A DNA stretch of 5,799 nucleotides from Anaerolineae bacterium (GCA_030597485.1 JAUVRU010000170.1:1-5799), one strand, 5' to 3'; positions 1 through 5,559 are shown, numbered from the stretch's first letter. Numbers and translations: made by a program. The notes: generated by a model from the letters alone, not told the origin.

Positions 1-1
1 C

Positions 2-505
2 AGCGCCGTGCACGGTGCCGCCCGCGCCACCCTGGACGCTGACGTGGTGGCCGATCGACGGCCTGAGCATGCCGCGCCCCTGGCCCAGGCACCGGCGGAG
101 CCCTTCTACCTGGATGTCGAGGCCATTCGCGACGCCGTCCGTCGTCGGTCGAGCTTCAATGTGATCCACCTGGAGACGATGTTCAAGGTGGACATCTTCG
201 TCTCCAGGCAACGGCCATTCGACCGGGCCCAGTTTGAACGCAACCAGGCGCAGGTTGTGGCCACCGATCCGGGGCGGAAAGCCTACGTCGCCAGCGCTGA
301 GGATACGGTTCTGGCCAAGCTAGAGTGGTACCAGCGGGGAGGCGAACAATCAGAGCGGCAATGGCGCGATGTGGTTGGCGTGTTGACCGCGCAGGCCGAT
401 TGCCTCGATGGGGCATACCTGGGCCAGTGGGCAGCCCGGCTGGGGGTGGCCGATTTGTTGACCAGAGCGATGCTTGAGTCCGGCACAGAGGGGGAGGCGC
501 GGTGA
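2..505 (+). CDS. Nucleotidyltransferase-like protein (AbiEii/DUF6036-like), 5' end missing
   Basis: The reading frame is open from the first complete codon in the window (Ser-Ala before GTG 8) to TGA 503-505, so the start lies upstream and about 25-40 residues are missing. The visible part begins with [15 protein letters not shown]. This is the G-x-x-R-x-T-x-D-x-D region of the minimal nucleotidyltransferase fold seen in AbiEii-like and DUF6036-like proteins, with the two Asp as putative metal ligands. It continues with a [18 protein letters not shown] segment, whose K-V-D-I-F supplies the typical third acidic position. A later [11 protein letters not shown] helix is also common in this group. 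The family is often linked to toxin-antitoxin or abortive-infection modules, but many members are orphan genes of unknown substrate. The stop overlaps a GTG start at 502 (GTGA), and a GGGGGAGG Shine-Dalgarno lies inside the end of this gene, so the next reading frame was probably translationally coupled. The family call is from motif recognition; the biological role is unknown. Confidence 0.75.
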   Translation, partial: SAVHGAARATLDADVVADRRPEHAAPLAQAPAEPFYLDVEAIRDAVRRRSSFNVIHLETMFKVDIFVSRQRPFDRAQFERNQAQVVATDPGRKAYVASAEDTVLAKLEWYQRGGEQSERQWRDVVGVLTAQADCLDGAYLGQWAARLGVADLLTRAMLESGTEGEAR

Positions 506-775
506 CCGACCAGCGACTGATCGGGACCCACCTCCCAAGAAGCGCGCCGCCAGGCGCAGGCCCGCCTGCTGGCACTCAACCATCAGCGGTATGAGGAGGA
601 GGTCCAGGCCGGGTTGCACGAGAAGCAGAAAGCGAAGGGCAAGCGGACAATGAAGCCAGGCAAAGGACAGATGGATGTGTTCCAGATTCCTGGAACCACG
701 TGCGCGGCGGATCACAGGTCCACCTGGCACGAGGAGTGGTGGTGTGAAACGCGCCCCACCCGATTCGCCGCTTGA
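502..775 (+). pseudogene. Frameshifted remnant with restriction/methyltransferase-like C-terminal tail
   Basis: GTG 502 overlaps the preceding stop and has a good ribosome binding site (GGGGGAGG near 490-497), but its own frame ends at TGA 592-594 after 30 codons. The next frame is open from 521 to TGA 773-775 and reads EARRQAQARLLALNHQRYEE, followed by a Lys-rich stretch (HEKQKAKGKR) and GKGQMDVF. The pattern LLALNHxRYxEEVxxGLH, then basic residues and a Gln-rich end, is one I associate with the C-terminus of Eco57I-type type II restriction/methyltransferase polypeptides. Removing one C from the CCC run at 534-536 would join the two frames into a single protein of about 90 residues. I therefore read this as a decayed or deletion-derived remnant. 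A sequencing error is the alternative. The family assignment is tentative, and the residues after about position 690 look like read-through. Confidence 0.4.
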
Positions 776-799
776 CAAGGCCACAACGCCTGCTACAAT
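772..799 (+). promoter_or_regulatory. Sigma-70-type promoter of the flavoenzyme gene (extended -10)
   Basis: A perfect -35 TTGACA (772-777) is followed after 16 bp by -10 TACAAT (794-799). A TG dinucleotide one base upstream of the -10 (791-792) makes an extended -10. The predicted transcription start is near 806, giving a leader of about 115 nt before GTG 922. The -35 overlaps the stop of the upstream remnant. This is the best-matching promoter in the window. Confidence 0.75.
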
Positions 800-822
800 A
801 GTCAGCATTCACCTTACGTGGT

Positions 823-906
823 CCAGATAGTCGGCTATCTGGCATTTTGGGAAGCGGTCTTGCGGCAACGCAGGACATCTGGCGGCTGCCCTTGACGAGG
901 GGCAGC
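823..906 (+). promoter_or_regulatory. Structured 5' leader: three consecutive hairpins, class unknown
   Basis: Three short hairpins sit in tandem between the predicted transcription start (about 806) and the ribosome binding site. H1 is CCAGATAG (823-830), loop TCGG, CTATCTGG (835-842), a perfect 8-bp stem. H2 is GTCTTGCG (857-864), loop GCAA, CGCAGGAC (869-876), 8 pairs with one T-G wobble and a GNRA tetraloop. H3 is GCTGCCCT (885-892), loop TGACGA, GGGGCAGC (899-906), 8 pairs with one wobble. H3 ends one base before the AAAAGGAGG ribosome binding site. There is no T-tract after any hairpin, so translational control, RNA stability or protein binding is likelier than attenuation. It does not match a riboswitch class that I can recall. 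H1 alone could also be a DNA operator. Confidence 0.5.
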
Positions 907-921
907 GAAAAGGAGGCTAAC

Positions 922-3042
922 GTGGAGAGATACCCCAACCTGTTCAAACCCATCCGCATCGGCAATATGGAAATCCCCAACCGCATCGTGCACGAACCGA
1001 CCGACATCAGCAGTTCCAATGCCGACGGCTCGGTGAGCGAGCGGGACATCTACCACCACCGGGAGGTGGCCAAGGGGGGATTCGGGCTGATCATCGTCGG
1101 CGCCACCACCCCGGACGCCAAGACGGGACGGCCCACGGTGACCGGCCTGGTGGCCGACGGCGACAACTTCATTCCCGGCCTGGCCCGGCTGGCGGAGGCC
1201 ATGCACCAATACGGCGCCAAATGCGCCGTGCAGCTGATGCACCCGGGCCGCCAATGCGCCATTCCACGGCACAACATTATGTCAACTAACGACACCGTGT
1301 TCACGCTTCCCTGGTCGGCCGGGCACGAGATTGTCTACGAGAATGCTGAGGAAAAGGGCAAAGAGGTCAGGGCCATGACCACGGAAGAGGTACTGGACAT
1401 GGTTGACCTCTTCGCCGAAGCCGCCTGGCGCATCCAGCAAGCAGGGTTCGACGCCGTCCAGCTGCACGCTGCCCACGGCTATCTGATATCCGGCTTCATG
1501 AGCCCCTTCATCAACCGGCGCAACGACCGCTTTGGCGGCAGCTTCGAGAACCGCATGCGCTTCCCGCTGGCCATCGTCGCCCAGATCCAGCAGAAATGCG
1601 GCCGGGACTTCCCGGTCCTGATTCGCTACTCGGCTGACGAATGGGTCCCCGGCGGGCGCGAGATTGAGGAGAGCAAACAGGTGGCCCAGGTCTTCGAGGA
1701 GGCCGGGGTGGCCGCGCTGGACCTGAGCATGTGCGTTCAGGAAAGCCCCGGCGCCGGCTTTGACCCCATGCAGTATCCCGAAGGTTGGACCATGTACGCC
1801 TCAGAGGCGGTCAAGGAGGTGGTCAGCGTCCCGGGCATCAACAGCCACACGCTGCGGGACCCGGACTACTGCGAACAGGTGCTGGCCGAGGGCAAGACCG
1901 ACATGGTGGGTCTGGCCCGCCAGATCCTGGCCGACCCCTATTGGCCGGTGAAGGCCCGACTGGGCAAACCGGAAAAGATCCGCAAGTGTATCTCCTGTCG
2001 CACCGGCTGCTGGCAGGAATCGCTCATGGCCAAGAAGGAAATCGCCTGTGCCATCAATCCAGCCTGCGGCGATATGCGCTTTGCCGACATGGAGAAGACG
2101 AACCACCCGCTGCGGGTCGCCATCGTGGGCGGCGGCCCGGCCGGCATGGAGGCAGCTCGCATCGCCACGGTACGGGGGCACCAGCCTACGGTCTTCGAGA
2201 AGACGGAAGAGCTGGGGGGCGCCATCCTCGGCTGCTGCATGGTACCGGACAAGGACAAGATGCGATGGTACGCCGACTGGCTGCGCTACGAGATCCGGGA
2301 CCTGGGTGTGGAGGTGAAACTCGGCCACGCGCCTGGCGTCGAGGAGCTGAAAGCGTATGACATTGTGCTGAACGCCACCGGGGCCAGTTCCTACGTGCCC
2401 CAGGTGCACGGATTGGCGGACAGGGTTATCCCCTTCGAGGAGGTGATCGCTTGCCCCAAGGTCAACTGCGAGTTCTATCCGGCAGGAGTGGATCGGAAAA
2501 ACCGCAAGGTCGGCGAGCGGGTTCTGGTCTGGGGCGACCACTACGCGGCGACGGACACCGTGGCCTTCCTGGCCGCCATCGGCAAGGACGTAACCATCGT
2601 CACCGAGCAGCGCGAGTTCGGCGCTACCGTGGAGGTGATCCACATGTACGTCCTGCGCAAGCGTTTCAGCCAGACAGACGCGGAGGCGCTGCACTCCAAG
2701 CCATACAAGTATCCGGTGAAGGTCCTCACCGACTCCACGCTGTATGAGATCGGCGAAGGGGAGGTGGTAATCCAGGACAAGGAGTTCAACCGTGTTACTG
2801 CGGAGGTCCATGACATCGTCACCTGCCATACCCGGCCCAACCAGGAACTCTTCCGCGAAATGCGCGAAGCCGGCCTGAACGTGGTGAATGTGGGCGACGC
2901 GTTGAGGCCGCGGAACCTGAATGCTGCCGTCAAGGAGGGAGCCCTGTTCGGGCTGTCATTGGATGACTACCTGCTGTTCAATCCCAACAACGCCGTGCTG
3001 AATGACCTGCCGCTGGACGTCAAGGGGCAGCTGTCCGTCTAG
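922..3042 (+). CDS. FMN/4Fe-4S/FAD oxidoreductase, 2,4-dienoyl-CoA reductase / TMADH family
   Basis: A 706-aa cytoplasmic redox enzyme. I chose GTG 922 because AAAAGGAGG (908-916) sits 5 nt upstream and the protein opens ERYPNLFKPIRIGNMEIPNR, the normal N-terminus of this family. Residues 1 to about 345 form the Old-Yellow-Enzyme TIM barrel that binds FMN: HPGRQ at 107-111, then HAAHGYL from 182, SPFINRRNDRFGGSFENR from 194, and LIRYSADEW from 233. A 4Fe-4S cluster motif C-x2-C-x3-C-x12-C follows (Cys356, 359, 363, 376). Next come a Rossmann FAD/ADP site GGGPAG (403-408) and a second dinucleotide domain around 531-560. A C-terminal NVGDALRPRN typical of FAD contacts lies at about 656-665. Relatives reduce enoyl or dienoyl substrates, or oxidise amines such as trimethylamine. 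His182/His185 and the degenerate second Rossmann motif do not settle which. It is a single-gene unit with its own promoter; the substrate is unknown. Confidence 0.9.
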   Translation: MERYPNLFKPIRIGNMEIPNRIVHEPTDISSSNADGSVSERDIYHHREVAKGGFGLIIVGATTPDAKTGRPTVTGLVADGDNFIPGLARLAEAMHQYGAKCAVQLMHPGRQCAIPRHNIMSTNDTVFTLPWSAGHEIVYENAEEKGKEVRAMTTEEVLDMVDLFAEAAWRIQQAGFDAVQLHAAHGYLISGFMSPFINRRNDRFGGSFENRMRFPLAIVAQIQQKCGRDFPVLIRYSADEWVPGGREIEESKQVAQVFEEAGVAALDLSMCVQESPGAGFDPMQYPEGWTMYASEAVKEVVSVPGINSHTLRDPDYCEQVLAEGKTDMVGLARQILADPYWPVKARLGKPEKIRKCISCRTGCWQESLMAKKEIACAINPACGDMRFADMEKTNHPLRVAIVGGGPAGMEAARIATVRGHQPTVFEKTEELGGAILGCCMVPDKDKMRWYADWLRYEIRDLGVEVKLGHAPGVEELKAYDIVLNATGASSYVPQVHGLADRVIPFEEVIACPKVNCEFYPAGVDRKNRKVGERVLVWGDHYAATDTVAFLAAIGKDVTIVTEQREFGATVEVIHMYVLRKRFSQTDAEALHSKPYKYPVKVLTDSTLYEIGEGEVVIQDKEFNRVTAEVHDIVTCHTRPNQELFREMREAGLNVVNVGDALRPRNLNAAVKEGALFGLSLDDYLLFNPNNAVLNDLPLDVKGQLSV

Positions 3043-3306
3043 CGCGGCGGCAGCCCCATTCATGGGGCGCAACTCAATAGCCGGGCGATTTCATCGCGCG
3101 GCGGTCGTCGGGATGCCACCACGCCCCGCCGGGCCCGCACGAAAGCCACAGCCCGATCGGCGATGAACTCACCGATCTACGGAACCACCCCCGCGGTAGT
3201 CCCCTGTCGCTGCAAGGGGGATGAATCGGGCTTGAGAGAGGGGGCACCTCTCGATAGATCTGGACGCACCCACCTGTCGGGAATGCGCCCTCCTATGAGA
3301 TCGAAT
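3043..3306. other. Intergenic stretch without a convincing gene
   Basis: No reading frame here has a ribosome binding site and a recognisable protein. The stretch contains a small hairpin just after the flavoenzyme stop. It also has a long-range inverted repeat, AGCCCGAT (3150-3157) with ATCGGGCT (3225-3232), enclosing a second possible hairpin, CCCCT (3201-3205) with AGGGG (3215-3219). A short minus-strand frame at 3060-3173 has protein-like composition but no start. The rest holds nothing that I can interpret. Confidence 0.5.
3053..3068 (+). terminator. Possible weak terminator or processing hairpin after the flavoenzyme gene
   Basis: GCCCCA (3053-3058), loop TTCA, TGGGGC (3063-3068) form a GC-rich 6-bp stem that starts 11 nt after the TAG stop of the flavoenzyme gene. 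There is no T-run downstream, so it is not a canonical Rho-independent terminator. It may only stabilise the 3' end of the transcript. Confidence 0.3.
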
Positions 3307-3335
3307 TTGCCCCCCCACCATCCCCGGGTTACAAT
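3307..3335 (+). promoter_or_regulatory. Predicted promoter of the riboswitch-transporter unit
   Basis: TTGCCC (3307-3312) and TACAAT (3330-3335) are separated by 17 bp. The -10 hexamer is identical to that of the flavoenzyme promoter. The predicted start near 3342 lies about 10 nt before the first paired base of the ykkC-type RNA, which is the expected geometry for a riboswitch leader. Confidence 0.55.
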
Positions 3336-3349
3336 ACCCCTGCTGCCCT

Positions 3350-3454
3350 GAGTGACTAGGGTTCCGCTGGCAGCTGCCAGGTCTGGACCGAGCGTCACAA
3401 AAGCCGGAACACGGCGTAGCACCTGATAGGATAAAAGCCTGGAGGGGTTAGGTT
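3350..3454 (+). ncRNA. ykkC-family riboswitch aptamer (guanidine-I / PRPP / ppGpp / ADP superfamily)
   Basis: The conserved ykkC blocks occur in the right order. GTGAC (3352-3356) pairs with GTCAC (3394-3398) as P1. Inside it are CTAGGGTTCCG (3356-3366), a hairpin CTGGC-AGCT-GCCAG (3367-3380) and the block CTGGACCGAG (3383-3392). P2 is GCCG (3403-3406) with CGGC (3412-3415). Then comes AGGATAAAAGCCT (3428-3440), the P3 loop signature of the family, and a GGAGGGGTTAGGTT tail (3441-3454). Known members sense guanidine, PRPP, (p)ppGpp or (d)ADP, and those I know turn genes on by blocking a terminator. The CCGAG block recalls guanidine-I, while the GGxGGGxxAGGTT tail and P2-CACC arrangement recall the PRPP-type subgroup, so I leave the ligand open. 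The consensus comparison is from memory. The family call is strongly supported by the terminator that follows and by the transporter gene it controls. Confidence 0.85.
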
Positions 3455-3486
3455 GGCGCCAGATTTCGCCTGCCTGACCCTTTCTT
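3445..3486 (+). terminator. Intrinsic terminator forming the riboswitch expression platform
   Basis: GGGTTAGGT (3445-3453) and GGCG (3455-3458) pair with CGCC (3467-3470) and GCCTGACCC (3472-3480). That gives 13 pairs including two T-G wobbles, with one T-T mismatch and an 8-nt loop, followed by TTTCTT (3481-3486). The 5' arm shares 3445-3452 with the conserved aptamer tail, so aptamer folding and terminator folding compete. This predicts an ON switch: ligand binding holds the tail and transcription continues into the transporter gene. Confidence 0.8.
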
Positions 3487-3506
3487 GATTCCTGTGAGGT
3501 GCTGCT

Positions 3507-4439
3507 ATGTTGAGGAACCTGTCGCCCCGCCTGCGGGCTGTCTTCCAGGCCCTGTTTGTCACCTTTCTGTGGTCAACCTCGTGGGTGCTGGTCAAGATCG
3601 GCCTCAAGGGCATCCCCGCCCTGCCCTTCGCCGGGCTGCGCTACGTGTTGGCCTTTGTCGTCTTGATTCCCTTCGCCATCCGCGGTGGGCAACTGGCCGG
3701 CTTACACCGCCTGTCCGCCGCCACGTGGACTCGGCTGGCCGTACTTGGACTGCTGTTCTACGCCGTCACCCAGGGGACCGTGTATTGGGCCCTGTCCTAC
3801 CTGCCGGCCATGACCGTGTCCCTGCTGCTGAACGCCACCACCCTGGTCGTGGCCCTGCTGGGCATTCTCCTGCTGCGCGAGGTGCCCAGCCCCATCCAAT
3901 GGGCGGGCGTTGTTCTCTTCCTTGGCGGCGCGTTGGCCTACTTCCATCCGCTAGACGTCCCACCGGCCCAGGCTGCCGGCTTCATTCTCGCCGCCGTATG
4001 TGTCCTGTCCAACGCGCTGTCATCGATACTGGGGCGGCACGTGAATCGGGACCCCAGCCTGGACCCGATGACGGTGACCGTGGTCAGTATGGGCATCGGC
4101 GCGCTGGCGCTGCTCCTTGGCGGCGTCCTCGTGCAGGGGCTACCACACCTCAGCCTTCTGAACTGGGGCATTATAGCCTGGCTGGCGGTGGTCAACAGCG
4201 CCTTCGCCTTCACACTGTGGAACAACACCCTGCGCACCCTGTCAGCCACCGAGTCCAGCATCATCAACAACACCATGCTGATCCAGATTGCCCTGCTGGC
4301 GTGGCTCTTCCTGGGCGAGGAACTGACGGGGCGCCAGGTGCTGGGGCTGGGACTGGCAGCGGCCGGGGTCCTGGTGGTGCAGCTGCGTTGGCGTCCACGC
4401 CCCGGCCGGTCCGCCGACGACGGCCAGGTGGGCGCATAG
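3507..4439 (+). CDS. EamA/DMT-family transporter, riboswitch-controlled
   Basis: A 310-aa inner-membrane protein with about ten hydrophobic helices (roughly residues 12-33, 37-58, 76-96, 100-123, 132-147, 156-174, 188-210, 217-238, 249-270, 275-293). It is built as two EamA repeats (about 14-145 and 158-291). Each repeat ends with the family pattern of a helix, a short acidic turn (LLLREVPSPIQWAG; LFLGEELTGRQVLG) and a last helix. The length is normal for the family. The start ATG 3507 has a GAGGT site at 3496-3500. EamA proteins of the drug/metabolite transporter superfamily mostly export small metabolites or amino acids, and the substrate cannot be read from the sequence. The gene lies directly behind a ykkC-type riboswitch and terminator, so it should be expressed only when that ligand is present. 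This suggests efflux of guanidine or of a nucleotide- or amino-acid-related metabolite. The superfamily also contains the small SMR guanidinium exporters. Confidence 0.9.
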   Translation: MLRNLSPRLRAVFQALFVTFLWSTSWVLVKIGLKGIPALPFAGLRYVLAFVVLIPFAIRGGQLAGLHRLSAATWTRLAVLGLLFYAVTQGTVYWALSYLPAMTVSLLLNATTLVVALLGILLLREVPSPIQWAGVVLFLGGALAYFHPLDVPPAQAAGFILAAVCVLSNALSSILGRHVNRDPSLDPMTVTVVSMGIGALALLLGGVLVQGLPHLSLLNWGIIAWLAVVNSAFAFTLWNNTLRTLSATESSIINNTMLIQIALLAWLFLGEELTGRQVLGLGLAAAGVLVVQLRWRPRPGRSADDGQVGA

Positions 4440-4452
4440 TCTCCCGGAGACT
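4438..4452. terminator. Small hairpin at the end of the transporter gene
   Basis: AGTCTC (4438-4443), loop CCG, GAGACT (4447-4452) form a perfect 6-bp stem that starts inside the stop codon of the transporter and is followed by TTCCTC. It is a weak terminator candidate between the two convergent genes. No T-run exists on either strand, so confidence is low. Confidence 0.3.
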
Positions 4453-4526
4453 TCCTCGTCAGATAGTGCCAGGGAGCTGTTCGAGGCCGAAAGGGTCTAT
4501 CCTCTGGAAGCATGAGTTGATGCACG

Positions 4527-5492
4527 TCACGCTCCCGGTGTGTGCTCACCCCGCTTCTCAGGCTTCCCCACCGATCGCTGATAGGCGGCGACGGCCCGCC
4601 GGGTCGTGACCCAGAGCCGCCCTCGCTTGATCGCTTCCAATCGACCCTTGCGAGCCAGCAGACTCAGATACTCCTGGCTGTAGTGTGTGCCCCGGGCTGC
4701 CTGGTGCAGCGGAATCCACTCATCCTCCTGAGCCAGCGGAGCAGCACGCGGCGTGCAGGACTGCACGTAAATCGTCAGACTGCGCTCCACCGCCCGACCG
4801 ACGAAGTTGACCAGGGGAGCCACATTCCCCTCATCGGCTTGGGCCAGAACGCGGAAGTACTGGCGACGGTTCACCCACAAAATGATGGTGGGAGGGTAGC
4901 CATCCCGCATCAGCAGCAGGTTCATCACCAACCGGGCGGTGCGACCGTTGCCGTCGATGAAGGAGTGGACGGCAGCCAGACGGTGGTGGGCCGAAGCGGC
5001 ACGCTCGATGGGGTGCAGAGCCAGGGCCGGGCCATTCAGCCAATCGCCCCAGTCATCCATCAGCTGGGAGACCTGCCACGCGTCGGGTGGTTGGTATTCG
5101 CTGGCGGCGATGCGGGCCGGCAGGTTCCGATACTGGCCGGCGGTCTCGTCATCTATGTTGGCCACCACCAGCTTGTGGATCTGGCGCGCGTGGAATGGAG
5201 TGATCGGCTCGTCGTCGGCGGTCAACGCTTCCACGTAGTCAATGGCCTCTCTGTGATTGATGACCTCGAAGTGCTCGCGCAGGCTCTTGCCGCCGACCGT
5301 TAGGCCAGTTTCCAGGATCAGCCCCGTCTCGCGCAAGGTAAGGGTGTTGCCCTCAATGGCATTGGCGTTGTAGATCCATTCGACGGTCAGTTGCTCACGG
5401 AGACGACGCACGGCGGCCACTGGCAGGGGACGCAGGTCATCCAATCGTGCTTTCTTCTGCTCCAGCCGGTCCAGCAATCGCGGTTCAATCAT
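4527..5492 (-). CDS. Fic-domain protein with C-terminal helix-turn-helix-like domain
   Basis: A 321-aa protein read from ATG 5492, chosen over the upstream GTG (5501) because the TGAGG site at 5501-5505 is correctly spaced only for the ATG. Fic proteins transfer AMP or other phosphate-containing groups to target hydroxyls. Order of elements: an N-terminal helical segment with the class-II inhibitory motif region NANAIEGN (Glu47, Gly48); the Fic core; the active loop HSFIDGNGR (His176 to Arg184), giving the HxFxDGNGR catalytic motif with Ser in place of the usual Pro; NLLLMRDGYPP directly after it; and NRRQYFRVL in the following helix. From about residue 257 a small basic domain (WIPLHQAA, YSQEYLSLLARKGRLEAIKRG, WVTT) resembles the MerR/excisionase-type DNA-binding tails found on this Fic subgroup. 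The gene is convergent with the transporter and divergent from an MNT-type gene. It may regulate itself through the repeats in front of it. The target is unknown. Confidence 0.9.
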   Translation of the reverse strand: MIEPRLLDRLEQKKARLDDLRPLPVAAVRRLREQLTVEWIYNANAIEGNTLTLRETGLILETGLTVGGKSLREHFEVINHREAIDYVEALTADDEPITPFHARQIHKLVVANIDDETAGQYRNLPARIAASEYQPPDAWQVSQLMDDWGDWLNGPALALHPIERAASAHHRLAAVHSFIDGNGRTARLVMNLLLMRDGYPPTIILWVNRRQYFRVLAQADEGNVAPLVNFVGRAVERSLTIYVQSCTPRAAPLAQEDEWIPLHQAARGTHYSQEYLSLLARKGRLEAIKRGRLWVTTRRAVAAYQRSVGKPEKRGEHTPGA

Positions 5493-5505
5493 CAGACACA
5501 CCTCA

Positions 5506-5554
5506 GTATCGGTATCGGATACTGCCGACTATTGTATATCCGATACCAATACAA
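5506..5554. repeat. Inverted-repeat operator region of the Fic gene
   Basis: GGTATCGGATA (5511-5521) and its exact complement TATCCGATACC (5537-5547) form an 11-bp inverted repeat with a 15-bp spacer. The left arm is extended by an overlapping copy, GTATCGG at 5506-5512 and again at 5512-5518, and contains the small palindrome GTATC-G-GATAC (5512-5522). A second inverted repeat, TTGTAT (5532-5537) with ATACAA (5549-5554), encloses the right arm. The arms lie just after the start site and between the -35 and -10 of the Fic promoter, where a repressor would bind. Confidence 0.6.
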
Positions 5555-5559
5555 CGCAA
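5531..5559 (-). promoter_or_regulatory. Predicted promoter of the Fic gene
   Basis: Read on the minus strand, -35 TTGCGT (5559-5554) and -10 TACAAT (5536-5531) are 17 bp apart. The start is predicted near 5524, about 32 nt before the ATG at 5492. The -10 hexamer matches those of the two plus-strand promoters in the window. Confidence 0.5.

Noticed and set aside
885..906. Third leader hairpin as a mini-ykkC (guanidine-II) element because its loop contains ACGA
   Set aside because: Mini-ykkC needs two hairpins with ACGR tetraloops closed directly by the stem. Here ACGA lies within a six-base loop and the neighbouring hairpin has a GCAA loop.
847..921. TTG 847 as start of the flavoenzyme (25 extra residues)
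   Set aside because: This extension covers the leader hairpins H2 and H3, has no ribosome binding site and no family-like sequence. GTG 922 has AAAAGGAGG at ideal spacing and gives the normal N-terminus.
1801..2829. Long minus-strand open frame (342 codons) opposite the flavoenzyme
   Set aside because: It is an antisense shadow of a GC-rich gene: low-complexity His/Val/Leu/Gly-rich composition, no recognisable motif, and the plus strand is clearly coding.
3060..3173. Minus-strand frame with protein-like composition (FIADRAVAFVRARRG)
   Set aside because: It has only about 37 codons, an upstream stop, no start or ribosome binding site, and no family that I recognise. At most it is an old gene fragment.
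3198..3232. CRISPR-repeat-like segment (GCTGCAAGGGGGATGAATCGGG)
   Set aside because: It resembles the look of some repeats, but it occurs only once in the window with no second copy or spacer pattern.
3485..4609. 374-codon plus-strand frame overlapping the transporter
   Set aside because: It is Pro/Arg/Gly-rich without domains and starts inside the terminator region. The overlapping frame encodes a convincing ten-helix EamA protein with its own ribosome binding site.
5493..5501. GTG 5501 as start of the Fic gene
   Set aside because: It lies directly on the GAGGTG ribosome binding site with no spacing; ATG 5492 is correctly placed.
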